Assembly (NCBI RefSeq): GCF_015209585.1
Contig: NZ_JADEYR010000019.1
Span: 1 to 50,754 of the forward strand
Length of the DNA stretch: 50,754 nucleotides
Direction of reading: 5' to 3'
Origin: Brachybacterium epidermidis
GTDB lineage: Bacteria > Actinomycetota > Actinomycetes > Actinomycetales > Dermabacteraceae
Positions 7,709 to 16,272 of the stretch are shown one piece after another. Under the pieces are notes generated by a model. It was given only the letters and a program-made list of their open reading frames with translations. It had not been told where the DNA came from and did not search any database. A program made the translations under genes and the position numbers. Position 1 is the first letter of the stretch; every line of letters begins with the position of its first letter.

Positions 7709-9066
7709 CGGAGTCCACTCACCAGAGCGTTGGTGGCTCCGGTTGCGTTGTTGAGCCAGTCTCGCAGTTCGTCGAGACCTGTTCGCCAAACACGAAGGAA
7801 CTCTTTGTGCTCACCGTCAGGGATGGGGCCGTTGCGGAGTATGTCTCGATCGGGACGCTCGGCGTAGACACCGGAAATGACGGCACGAAGGTCCGAGGCC
7901 CGGCGGGTGTTGCGGTCGAGTAGGTCTGCACCGGAGAGCGCATCCCACGAGTAACCGGCGGCGCCATCCCAGCCGACTTGTGCCATCGAAGCTCGGCGGA
8001 TGATGCAGGGGAAACAGTAGCCACAGTTTCCTTGCGGTCGTTTGACATACCGAGCAGCTTCCGGGTGAGAGCAGGAGATGCTTAGCGGTGCGAGGCTCTC
8101 AAGTAGTTCGGGGTTCCTCGTTTCTGCGAGGATCTGTCCCTTTGTCTTCAAGCGGAAAGGATTCAGGATCGGGTTTTCCACGCCCAGGTCTCTGATGGCA
8201 GAGCCGAGGGATTTTATGAAGAACGGATGGGTAGTGCGCGTGCTGTAACTACCGCTGCGTGCACGGGTCAGTGGCACATTGATTCCGATGAAGCCATTCT
8301 CGGGGATGTAGACCGGCGTCGTAGGACTGATCGACGAGGCGAGAGCGAGAGCCGCGGTGAGGAAAAGCAGTGATCGCGCGCGTGTAGTGTTCTCGCGTCC
8401 TGGCGGCAGTGGCCGTGCCTGATGTCTGTTAGCCGGCGCCGGTCGCAGGAACAAGCGGCGATCTTGGAGTCGTTCCTTCCCGTAGTGGTCTCGTAGCTTT
8501 GCCAACAGTTCTTGCTGCGCCGTCGATGCCTTGTCTCCTTCGTTATGAGAGAGAAGGCACAGCTTGCGGTCTGGGTCCTCTTCGAGGAGGTCGATCACAC
8601 CCGTCAGAGAGTCAAGACCGCCGGAGAACAGGCACACGCCGTCGACCTCGGCGACCGGAGTTACTTCCTCCGGAACGCGTCTCAGGTCCGCGAGCGGTGA
8701 CCGAGATTCGTGATAAGACCGTATGCTCCAGCGATCGCCCGTTAGGAAATCGAGGACCGGCTCGACGGCTGCGTTGTCCCATCGATCTGTGCTTCCGACA
8801 GGCAACTCGACGTGCAACTCGCGCGTCCAGTGATCGGGTGCCGAATGTCGCATGCTGGTCTTGTCGACGCAGTAGGCGGCTGCACCAAGCATGAAGAGGT
8901 CAAGCGCCTCGCGTGGCGCTCGCCATCCGTCGAAGAATCGGGCACCGGCTTGACGCCCAATCTGGATAGTGGCCGACGGGCGACCTGGTTCCCAATCGAG
9001 TACGAGAACGGAATCGTCGTGTGGGAGTTCCGACGTCGGATCGCTCCTGACTCTGAAGCTGGTCAT
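7705..9066 (-). CDS. qatC: QatC, QueC-like PP-loop protein of the QatABCD defence system
   Basis: 453 residues, about twice the length of ordinary QueC (7-cyano-7-deazaguanine synthase). The N-terminal region (1-140) is specific to QatC. Then comes an N-type ATP pyrophosphatase domain with the PP-loop SGGLDS at 148-153, and a zinc site with Cys 332, 348, 351 and 354 ('GNCGYCFPCIIRR'), as in QueC. The fold is made for deazaguanine chemistry, so QatC may make or transfer a modified base or nucleotide in defence; that part is inference. Start and stop overlap qatB and qatD by 4 bases each, a tightly coupled operon. Confidence 0.9.
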   Translation of the reverse strand: MTSFRVRSDPTSELPHDDSVLVLDWEPGRPSATIQIGRQAGARFFDGWRAPREALDLFMLGAAAYCVDKTSMRHSAPDHWTRELHVELPVGSTDRWDNAAVEPVLDFLTGDRWSIRSYHESRSPLADLRRVPEEVTPVAEVDGVCLFSGGLDSLTGVIDLLEEDPDRKLCLLSHNEGDKASTAQQELLAKLRDHYGKERLQDRRLFLRPAPANRHQARPLPPGRENTTRARSLLFLTAALALASSISPTTPVYIPENGFIGINVPLTRARSGSYSTRTTHPFFIKSLGSAIRDLGVENPILNPFRLKTKGQILAETRNPELLESLAPLSISCSHPEAARYVKRPQGNCGYCFPCIIRRASMAQVGWDGAAGYSWDALSGADLLDRNTRRASDLRAVISGVYAERPDRDILRNGPIPDGEHKEFLRVWRTGLDELRDWLNNATGATNALVSGLR

Positions 9067-9788
9067 GACTGTTCCTCACTGTCGAGAGCCGCGAGTGTCT
9101 CGTACACGGACTCGATCGCACTGTCGGCGAGCGCTCTTCCGGCGCCTCCTTGCCAGTCGATGGATGAAAGGTCATCCGGAAGTTCAATGGCGACCAGGTC
9201 GGAGATGATCTGGCGCATTTCTTGATCCGCCTGTCGCATAGCTTCGGGGTCCGTGAGCCTGCTGAGTCGCTCCGCTACGACAGGTATCCGGTTGTAGACG
9301 TACAGCGCGAGGAAGCGTTCGAGGATGTGGCCCAGCTCGGCCTCGCCTACGTCGACCGCGGCCAATTCATCCCAAGTATCGGCGTCGCCAAAGACTTCAT
9401 CGAGGACATCACAGGCTGCGTCTCTGGCGGCTTGCGCGTCAAGGTCATCACCGTCTCCCGTGATGAAGGTGATCAGTTCGTCCAGGACAAAGAACCGATC
9501 CTCTCCGATAAGCCTGGTGAGACCGAGAGAATCGAAGGTTTGGGTGACACCGTTCGCCGCGATCCCAGAGAGCAACGAACCTAACTGGCGTATGCCCGCA
9601 CTGCCGGCTCGCGCCGAGGAAGCGGCCGAGCCCGCACCGCCGAGTAGGGGGACGTGGCGAGTCAACAGGCGCCGCGCACGTTCACCCGAGTCGCTGCGGC
9701 CGATGCCGCGAATGTATGTGTTCGTGGCATGTTTCAGGGGCGTCCAGTTCCCCCCGCTTCCGGCCGAGCGGTCAGCCGACGTGCCCAC
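9063..9788 (-). CDS. qatB: QatB, small conserved component of the QatABCD defence system
   Basis: 241 residues, predicted helical and acidic in its C-terminal half ('GDGDDLDAQAARDAACDVLD'). The N-terminus 'MGTSADRSAGSGGNWTPLKH' has the Gly/Ser-rich start followed by a Trp-containing segment seen in QatB proteins. No catalytic motif is visible; QatB has no known biochemical role. I identify it mainly by position between a KAP ATPase and a QueC-like gene, overlapping qatA by 17 bases and qatC by 4. Confidence 0.82.
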   Translation of the reverse strand: MGTSADRSAGSGGNWTPLKHATNTYIRGIGRSDSGERARRLLTRHVPLLGGAGSAASSARAGSAGIRQLGSLLSGIAANGVTQTFDSLGLTRLIGEDRFFVLDELITFITGDGDDLDAQAARDAACDVLDEVFGDADTWDELAAVDVGEAELGHILERFLALYVYNRIPVVAERLSRLTDPEAMRQADQEMRQIISDLVAIELPDDLSSIDWQGGAGRALADSAIESVYETLAALDSEEQS

Positions 9789-11799
9789 GGGATGTCCCCT
9801 TCTTCGCCTGGGCTTTGCGTGCCTGCGACACGAGCGTCTTCAAGCCGCTGTTCTCGCTCGCTTCCCAGTGGTTCAACAATTCGATGACGGCGGCGTGATC
9901 TCGCGGGAGGCGACGTACCGCGCTCGTGCCAGTGGACCCGGCGATGCTTGCTGTCGGAATCCGCACAAGGGCTTCACAGATGGGCTGGACTACGTCGGGG
10001 TTCTGTTCCGCCAGCTCGATTGCGGCGGTCATCGCCACGCTGTCTGGTTGACGCCTCACTCGATCGAGAAGTGCCTCAATGAACTGTGCGCGCTCGGTAG
10101 CTTCGAGTGCGGCGAACGCCGAGTAGTGGCTTCTTCGGTTCTGGTCGACGTCGGACTGAATGTTCGTCAGAAGCTGTTGAAGGTGGGGAGCGAGACGAGA
10201 CGCAGAAACGCCGAACGAGAGTTTGTCCCGCGAGTACGTGAAATAGGGTCTTAGATCGACGCCCTTGAACGGAGGCTCAGCACGCAGCCACTCGGCGATG
10301 TGAGGCTTGTCGGCCCAAGCCTCGGCGTCGCTTGGGGGAGGTGGGGGTGCTGTCTCCTTCGCCGATGAGTTCCGTTTCACCCCGGGCTCGGCCTTCGTTG
10401 ATGCTGGCTCCTTCTGAGCCGAGGCGTCCTCTTCATCTCCTGGTTCAGACAGCACAGATCCAGCTCTGGCGTGACTCTCCGCTGTCGCGATTTCGGGGCA
10501 CTTTCCTTCCGCTGCCATCTCCCAGTCGAACAACTTCTGGAAGTCGGTATTGTACTGGTCTTCGAGCACCATCAGTTTTGCGAGCACGGGCAACTTGAGT
10601 TTCACGTCCCTTCGTGCGGCGCTTCGATGCTTTAGCAGCAGGTTGTTCAAGAACCGCTTGAGCTGACGAGGATTACCCCGAAGGGATGAGCCCAAGATGG
10701 GCGTGATCTCGGCCGCCCATCCCAAGTCAGCGGCGAGTTCGTCCGGTATATTTCCGAGCGCCTCGCCAGCGATTCCGGTATTAAATGCAACCGATAGACC
10801 GCTAGCCTTACGATTCTCTTCTACTGTGGCGAGCGCTTCGTCAAACTTCTCCGGGGGCAAGTGCAGCTCACCGAACAGCAGATTTATGTAGGTCTCTGCT
10901 TCTGCGGCCGAGAGTGCTGGGATCGAAATTTTCAACTGAAGCATCTTCTCCAAGTAGTCTCGCCCTATTCCTCCTCCATCGGCCTTTCGGAGGTCCGGAT
11001 AACGTGAGTCAATAGCCGACTCAACTACGTTCTGGTTGAGCGCGAGCACGTAAGCGGTCTTAGGGGTGTTAAGGAAGAGGCGGATTGCTTCGAACGTATC
11101 GACGACAGTCTCAGGGAGGCAGCGATCTAGGTCGTCTATGAATACGACGACGGCCTCTCCGCCTGGAATGCTTGCAACGAGTTTCTCGAATTCCGCGCGA
11201 AAAGCTTTGATATCGCCGATGGGCAGTGGCTCGTCCGCGCCCTCGCTAGCGGGCTCCGAACCTGGCTCGGTGAGTGCATCGTTGACTTCCTTCGCGGCCG
11301 CCCCTGCGCCAGCGGTGAGGATTCCTGCCACCTCAGGACTCAGGTCTGGCGCGGCACCTTGCAGGATGATCGGCAGCACGGTGGGAGCAGCGCTCGTACC
11401 GGCCCGCCCAATGCGTCGCCCCCAGCGCTTTAGGCGGGTTATGAACTCGCGCAGTCGTCCTACTTCGTCGGCGGCCTCAGGCAACAGTGTTGCGAGTGCG
11501 TCAAGAACCGTGGTCATCAGGGCGACTTTGACGTCTTCGTGGTCTTCGTACTGCCACGGGCTGAACTCGACGATCAGATAGGGATAGACGGCGGGTTCAC
11601 CCTCGGAATCAGGTTCCCTCTGAATCTCTCTGAGTTCGTCTGCGGCGATTCGCATCAGACTGCTCTTGCCTGATCCCCAATCGCCGAGCACGCCCACCGT
11701 CAGGGGCAGCAGCCGAGGCTCAGTAAGCGCCACCACCAAGCCATCAACTAAGAAGTCGAAGCCGAGAAGATCGATCTCAGCCTCATTGTCTGCCCACAT
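9772..11799 (-). CDS. qatA: QatA, KAP-family P-loop NTPase of the QatABCD defence system
   Basis: 675 residues from the ATG at 11799, preceded by GGAGGG; an upstream in-frame ATG at 11841 lacks a ribosome site. KAP P-loop NTPase: Walker A 'GDWGSGKSS' at about 39-47, the KAP hallmark 'FSPWQYED' at 79-86, and Walker B 'VVVFIDDLDRC' at about 217-227. A Gly/Ala-rich stretch between them ('AGILTAGAGAAAKEV') is the membrane-insertion-like region typical of KAP proteins. The C-terminal third contains a low-complexity Pro/Ser segment and a helical domain. It is the first gene of the qatABCD operon and presumably the sensor or motor. Known from family: QatABCD protects against several tailed phages. 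Confidence 0.9.
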   Translation of the reverse strand: MWADNEAEIDLLGFDFLVDGLVVALTEPRLLPLTVGVLGDWGSGKSSLMRIAADELREIQREPDSEGEPAVYPYLIVEFSPWQYEDHEDVKVALMTTVLDALATLLPEAADEVGRLREFITRLKRWGRRIGRAGTSAAPTVLPIILQGAAPDLSPEVAGILTAGAGAAAKEVNDALTEPGSEPASEGADEPLPIGDIKAFRAEFEKLVASIPGGEAVVVFIDDLDRCLPETVVDTFEAIRLFLNTPKTAYVLALNQNVVESAIDSRYPDLRKADGGGIGRDYLEKMLQLKISIPALSAAEAETYINLLFGELHLPPEKFDEALATVEENRKASGLSVAFNTGIAGEALGNIPDELAADLGWAAEITPILGSSLRGNPRQLKRFLNNLLLKHRSAARRDVKLKLPVLAKLMVLEDQYNTDFQKLFDWEMAAEGKCPEIATAESHARAGSVLSEPGDEEDASAQKEPASTKAEPGVKRNSSAKETAPPPPPSDAEAWADKPHIAEWLRAEPPFKGVDLRPYFTYSRDKLSFGVSASRLAPHLQQLLTNIQSDVDQNRRSHYSAFAALEATERAQFIEALLDRVRRQPDSVAMTAAIELAEQNPDVVQPICEALVRIPTASIAGSTGTSAVRRLPRDHAAVIELLNHWEASENSGLKTLVSQARKAQAKKGTSRGHVG

Positions 11800-12022
11800 T
11801 GGCCCTCCGCTCCGCCGATCGGGTGGCGGATGCAGCGGCAATGACTGTAGGCCACCGACGCCTACGCGGCTTCGATCACACCGATCTTCTCTCTCATGAC
11901 GAGTTCGATTCTACCGGAATGAACCCCCACCCGTCGCGAGATCGATGAGCGGGTCGCGACGTGGCGTCAGGCATCTCCACCATCGGTACGCGGGCTGCGG
12001 GGCCTGTCGCACCTACCGGAAC

Positions 12023-12451
12023 CTAGCCCGAGACGCGCCGTCGACCCCGGGAGCGGATCGTTCCACCACACGCCACGACCGCCGAACGCACCGTCTCATC
12101 GCCAACCCCTAGCTCGGCCGCGACCTCTTCCAGCGTCATGCCTTGCTCGTACAGTCGCGCAGCGTCTCGACGCCCAGGCTCGTCCAGACCTCGACGACGC
12201 GACGAGACACCCGCCTGAGCAGCGAGTCGATGCACAGTCGCCCGATGCACCCCGAACCGCCGCGCCAGCTCGTCGACCGGCACTCCCTTGGCGTACTGCT
12301 CGGCCAGCGCAGCCCGATTCGGGACACTCAAACGGGTTTGAGGACGGGGTGAATTCCTGGCGACCGGGCCGCGCACATCCTGGATAGGCTGACCTTCAGG
12401 ACGTGACACCGAGCGGCGTGATCCCCGCAGAATCCGGCGAATCAGCGTCAT
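12023..12451 (-). CDS. Double helix-turn-helix protein of the recombinase-associated type
   Basis: 142 residues if ATG at 12451 is used; the frame stays open to 12493 without a ribosome site at either. After a basic N-terminus ('LIRRILRGSRRSVSRP') it has two tandem HTH units: 'VDELARRFGVHRATVHRLAA' and 'LEEVAAELGVGDETVRSAVV', ending in 'SRGRRRVSG'. Small proteins with this build commonly sit beside serine recombinases in actinobacterial mobile elements. Here the matching recombinase is only a fragment at the opposite end of the defence island (2961-3476), so both may be remnants of one element. DNA target unknown. Confidence 0.65.
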   Translation of the reverse strand: MTLIRRILRGSRRSVSRPEGQPIQDVRGPVARNSPRPQTRLSVPNRAALAEQYAKGVPVDELARRFGVHRATVHRLAAQAGVSSRRRGLDEPGRRDAARLYEQGMTLEEVAAELGVGDETVRSAVVACGGTIRSRGRRRVSG

Positions 12452-12674
12452 GAGGGGCTTGCGCGGGTTTGAGAACCACCCAGCGAGGTGCACCGTCGGC
12501 AGTTCGCGGCACTGTGCGAGACAACGGAGTCACGATGATGCCGCCCCGTGGAAACCTCGACGGCGCCCAGCAGGGCCAGGCGCACCTCCGATCTCACCAC
12601 CGGGGCCGCCGAGAGGGGATAGCGTGGAGGGCCCGCCGCACTCCCCTGCGGCCCTGTCCACGAACGGAGAACCC

Positions 12675-12974
12675 ATGGCCGCGAACACGCGTCGCTCCTT
12701 CGACGCCACCTGGCTGCCCTTCGGGCTGCCCATCGGCCTGGTCCTGGGAATCTCCGTCGGGATGATCTGGTTCGACAGCCTGATCGTGGGCTTCGTACTG
12801 GGTGTGATCCTGGGCCTGGCCCTCGGGGCCGCCATCGGCCTGCGCCGCGGCGACGGCGGCGAGGACGAGCGCATCGAGGACGCCCTGCGCGAGGACCAGC
12901 TGCGCGAGGAGCAGCCGCGCGAGGAGGAGCAGCCGCACACCCGGCCTCGCGACGGCGACCAGGACCGCATCTGA
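12675..12974 (+). CDS. Small two-helix membrane protein with acidic tail
   Basis: 99 residues. Two adjacent hydrophobic helices (about 15-34 'GLPIGLVLGISVGMIWF' and 37-56 'LIVGFVLGVILGLALGAAIG', glycine-zipper-like) are followed by a hydrophilic tail rich in Glu, Arg and Gln with repeated 'REEQ' and 'REDQ' motifs. The ATG at 12675 follows CGGAGAACCC. I do not recognise a named family. It marks the return to GC-rich core sequence after the defence island. The 181 bases before it (12494-12674) show no gene. Confidence 0.7.
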   Translation: MAANTRRSFDATWLPFGLPIGLVLGISVGMIWFDSLIVGFVLGVILGLALGAAIGLRRGDGGEDERIEDALREDQLREEQPREEEQPHTRPRDGDQDRI

Positions 12975-13162
12975 GAGGGACGGCCCCGGGGCGCACCGCA
13001 CCGCGGGCAACGGCTCACCCTGGCCAGATCCCTCACCGAGGGATGCCCCCGCCCCACGGATCGTCTACGGTGAGGGGGCGCCGCTGAGCAGGCGCTCCGG
13101 CCGGGACGACCCGGCCGGTCAGCCCGAGCGAGGACGGCCTCGCGGAACAGGACCCACTCCGC

Positions 13163-14353
13163 ATGCCGTCGCCCTTCCCTCTCCGTCGCGTCCTCACGCC
13201 TGTGGCCATCGCCCGCCTGGTGATCGGCTGGGGCGCCGTGGGTGCCCTCGCCGCAGCCGGCCCCCTGCTCGCCCCACCCGTGGCCGGCCCCGTGCTCCTC
13301 ATCGTGCTGGCCGTGACCATCGTGGTGATCCTGCTGTGCTCCTTCGGGGTGGTCCACGAGGCCGAAGCTCTCGCCCGCCGCCTGGGCGATCCGTACGGGA
13401 CGCTGATCCTGACCCTGTCGATCGTCACCATCGAGGTGGTGCTGATCGCCGCGGTGATGCTGGGCCCCGGTGACCACGCCACCATCGCCCCGGACTCGGT
13501 GATGGCGGTGTCGATGATCATCTTGAACCTGGTCGTGGGGGTGTGCCTGCTGCTGGGCGGGATCCGCCACGGCGACCTGCGGGCGAACCGCACCGGCGCC
13601 CTCGCCTACACCACGCTGCTGGTGGTGCTGTGCACCACGGCCTTCGCGCTGCCGGCCGCGATCGGGGCCGACGGGGCCTACACCCCCGTCCAGGCGTTGA
13701 CGGTGGCGGTGATGACGGTGGGCTTGTACGGGTTCTTCCTGTGGCGGCAGACAGGTGCGCAGGCCGCCGACTTCCAGGAGGTCGCCTCGCCCGCGGGGAC
13801 CGACATCGGTGCGATCACCGGGCAGCAGACCGCGAGCACCGGGCAGCAGACCGCGAGCATCGAGCAGCGACCCGCGATCGGCGCGGGCATCACCGCGCAC
13901 CGCAGCGAGCCGCTGGCGCGCCCCGCGCTGCTGATCGTGACGGTGCTGCCGATCGTGCTGCTGTCCCACGACTTGGCCGCCCTGCTGGACGACAGCCTGG
14001 GCCGACTCGGCGCACCGGTGGCACTGGCCGGGGTGCTGATCGCGATGATCGTGTTCACGCCGGAGTCGATCACGGCGGTGCGCGCGGCCCTGGGCGGGCA
14101 GACGCAGCGCGTGGTGAACCTGTGCCACGGGGCGCTGGTCTCCACCGTCGGCCTCACGATCCCCACCGTGCTGGTGATCGGCCTGCTCACCGGCCAGCAG
14201 GTGGTGCTGGCCGAATCAGCGGCGAACCTGCTGCTGCTGGGCATCACCCTCGCACTCACTGCGGTCGCGGCGACCTCCCCGCGGGTCACCGCGATGCACG
14301 GCGCCGCGCACCTGATGGTGTTCGGACTGTACGCGCTGGTGCTGTTCAGCTGA
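13163..14353 (+). CDS. ChaA-type calcium/sodium-proton exchanger
   Basis: 396 residues with about eleven hydrophobic helices in two halves. The two exchanger repeats carry the CaCA-type alpha motifs: 'FGVVHEAEALARRLGDPYGT' with 'LTLSIVTIEVVLI' in the first half, and 'LAGVLIAMIVFTPESITAVR' in the second, the 'TPE' sites typical of ChaA. It would exchange Ca2+ or Na+/K+ for protons at the cytoplasmic membrane. The central cytoplasmic loop (about 205-245) holds a 7-residue tandem repeat TGQQTAS x2. The gene has its own upstream space of about 190 bases and is convergent with the acyl-CoA ligase. Confidence 0.88.
   Translation: MPSPFPLRRVLTPVAIARLVIGWGAVGALAAAGPLLAPPVAGPVLLIVLAVTIVVILLCSFGVVHEAEALARRLGDPYGTLILTLSIVTIEVVLIAAVMLGPGDHATIAPDSVMAVSMIILNLVVGVCLLLGGIRHGDLRANRTGALAYTTLLVVLCTTAFALPAAIGADGAYTPVQALTVAVMTVGLYGFFLWRQTGAQAADFQEVASPAGTDIGAITGQQTASTGQQTASIEQRPAIGAGITAHRSEPLARPALLIVTVLPIVLLSHDLAALLDDSLGRLGAPVALAGVLIAMIVFTPESITAVRAALGGQTQRVVNLCHGALVSTVGLTIPTVLVIGLLTGQQVVLAESAANLLLLGITLALTAVAATSPRVTAMHGAAHLMVFGLYALVLFS
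13817..13858 (+). repeat. Two 21-bp tandem repeats inside the exchanger gene
   Basis: Two perfect in-frame copies of a 21-base unit (13817-13837 and 13838-13858) encode TGQQTAS twice in the cytoplasmic loop. A recent slippage event that leaves the frame intact. Confidence 0.9.
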
Positions 14354-14382
14354 GGGCGCCTGCGCTGTTCAGCTGAGGGCGC
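14341..14382 (+). repeat. Direct repeat duplicating the 3' end of the exchanger gene
   Basis: A 19-base sequence starting GCTGTTCAGCTGAGG occurs at 14341-14359, where it contains the stop codon of the exchanger gene, and again at 14364-14382, in the short space before the convergent acyl-CoA ligase. Confidence 0.85.
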
Positions 14383-14413
14383 GACTCAGCGGAGCCCGAA
14401 CTCGCCGGGCTGC

Positions 14414-16123
14414 TCAGTCCTCGCGGTGGCGGCGCCGGTCCAGCTCCTCGAGCGTGGCGCGCACCTCGCGGCGCAGCACCTTGCCCATCTCGTTGCGGGG
14501 CAGCTCGGACAGCACGTGGAAGCGGCGCGGCACCTTGTACGCGGTGAGCCGCTCCTTGAGCCGGCGGCGCAGCGCCTCCACGTCCGGCAGCAGCCCATCG
14601 GGCGTGACGATCGCAGCGACCACCTCCTCGGTGCCCAGCTCGTCGACCATGCCCACCACGGCGATGTCGTCGATGCCCTCGTGGCCGCGGATCGCATCCT
14701 CCACCTCCGAGGGGTACACGTTGACCCCGCCGGTGATCACCATCTCCTTGAGGCGGTCCACGATGCTCAGGAACCCGTTCTCGCTCGCCACCGCGATGTC
14801 GCCGGTGCGGAACCAGCCGTCGTGGAACGCGGCCGCGGTCTCCTCGGGCCGGTTGCGGTACCCGGAGAACACCTGGGGGCCCTTCACCAGGATCTCCCCG
14901 GCCTCACCGATCTGGACGTCGCGGTCCAGGTCCTCCGGGTCGGCCAGGCGCACGTGCGTGTCGGGGAAGGGCACGCCGATCGAGCCGGGGGTGCGGGAGG
15001 CATCCACCGGGTTGCCGGCCACGATCGGGCAGCACTCGGTCAGGCCGTAGCCCTCGATCAGCAGCCCCCCGGTGGCCTCTTCCCAGGCGTCCACCAGGTC
15101 CGGGCGCAGGGGCATCGCCCCCGCGATCCCGGTGCGGATGCCCTGCAGCGACATGCCGCGCTCCTTCGCGCCGGCGACCAGTCGCTCGAACAGGGGCGGC
15201 ACGGCGATCATGGTGGTGGGGGTGCGGCGCCGGATCGCGTCCAGGATCAGGCCCGTCTCCGGCTTGGGTATCAGGTGGATCATCGCCCCCACCGTCAGCC
15301 CCGCGTTCATGGACAGCGAGCAGCCGAACACGTGGAACAGCGGCAGGCAGGCCATGAACACCTCCTGGCCGGGCACCAGCGGTGTCACCCAGGTGCGGGA
15401 CTGCGTGGTGGTGGCCAGCAGGTTGCGGTGGGTGAGCTGCACGCCCTTGGGTGCACCCGTGGTGCCGGAGGTGTACAGCAGCAGCGCCACGTCCTCGGGG
15501 CCGGGCCGGTTCTCCCGGGGCGCGCGGGCCTTGCTGCGCAGCAGGTCCCGGAAGGGGATGGTGCCCTCGGGTGCAGGCTTGGTGAGCTGATCGCGGGAGG
15601 CGCGGGCCTTCTTCACCGGCAGGCTCAGCAGCAGCCGCTTGGCCGGCGTCATCTGCTCGATCAGGTTCACGGCGACGATCGCCCGGGGCCGCACCTCCTG
15701 CGGGAGGGACTGGACGGTGCCGGCGGCGGCGTCCCACACGATCGCCACCTCGGCCCGGTGGTCGGCGAACATGGGGGCGAGCTCGACGGCGGGGTACAGC
15801 GGGTTGTGCTCGACCACGGTGCCGCCGCAGGCCAGCACGGCGTAGAAGGCGACCACGTGCTGGGGGCAGGTGGGCATCAGCATCGCCACGGTGGAGCCCG
15901 GGCCCACACCGAGGGTGTGCAGCGCGCCGGCGACGGCCTCGACCTGCTGGGCGAGCTCGCGGTAGCTGGTGCGGCGGCCGAAGAAGTCCAGGGCCGGCTT
16001 CTGGGCCCAGGTGCGGGTGGCCAGATCGAACTCGTCGACCAGGGAACCCTCGGGGTAGTCCAGGCCGTGGCGGGGCACCCCGTCGGCATAGGCGGCGCTC
16101 CAGCGCTCCTCGAGAGTGGTCAT
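14414..16123 (-). CDS. Long-chain fatty acid-CoA ligase (AMP-binding)
   Basis: 569 residues from the ATG at 16123, preceded by AGGAG; the frame is open further upstream but is not protein-like. ANL-superfamily motifs in order: P-loop 'LLYTSGTTGAPKGVQLTH' (A3), 'GYGLTECCPIV' (A5), 'GWFRTGDIA' (A7), 'IVDRLKEMVITGGVNVYPSE' (A8) and the C-terminal catalytic Lys region 'RLTAYKVPRRF' (A10). It activates a carboxylate as acyl-AMP and transfers it to CoA. The 'FHVFGCSLSMNAG' block resembles long-chain FadD enzymes. It is divergent from the dienelactone hydrolase. Chain-length specificity cannot be read from the sequence. Confidence 0.9.
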   Translation of the reverse strand: MTTLEERWSAAYADGVPRHGLDYPEGSLVDEFDLATRTWAQKPALDFFGRRTSYRELAQQVEAVAGALHTLGVGPGSTVAMLMPTCPQHVVAFYAVLACGGTVVEHNPLYPAVELAPMFADHRAEVAIVWDAAAGTVQSLPQEVRPRAIVAVNLIEQMTPAKRLLLSLPVKKARASRDQLTKPAPEGTIPFRDLLRSKARAPRENRPGPEDVALLLYTSGTTGAPKGVQLTHRNLLATTTQSRTWVTPLVPGQEVFMACLPLFHVFGCSLSMNAGLTVGAMIHLIPKPETGLILDAIRRRTPTTMIAVPPLFERLVAGAKERGMSLQGIRTGIAGAMPLRPDLVDAWEEATGGLLIEGYGLTECCPIVAGNPVDASRTPGSIGVPFPDTHVRLADPEDLDRDVQIGEAGEILVKGPQVFSGYRNRPEETAAAFHDGWFRTGDIAVASENGFLSIVDRLKEMVITGGVNVYPSEVEDAIRGHEGIDDIAVVGMVDELGTEEVVAAIVTPDGLLPDVEALRRRLKERLTAYKVPRRFHVLSELPRNEMGKVLRREVRATLEELDRRRHRED

Positions 16124-16272
16124 GGCAGCTCCTGGACATGGATGGGACGCAGCGGGATCCATCGGCCGCGGACGGCTGACGGCGCAGGGCCGACGGCACG
16201 GGCACCGGTGCCCGTCCTGCCAGCCCAACCAAGGGTATGCCCCACGCCCGGCCCTGGCGATACGCTCGCGGC

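Noticed and set aside
12400-12500. Search for a second copy of the tRNA-Arg 3' end marking the far end of the defence island
   Set aside because: No stretch resembling the T arm or acceptor sequence of the tRNA was found here, so the island end is unproven.
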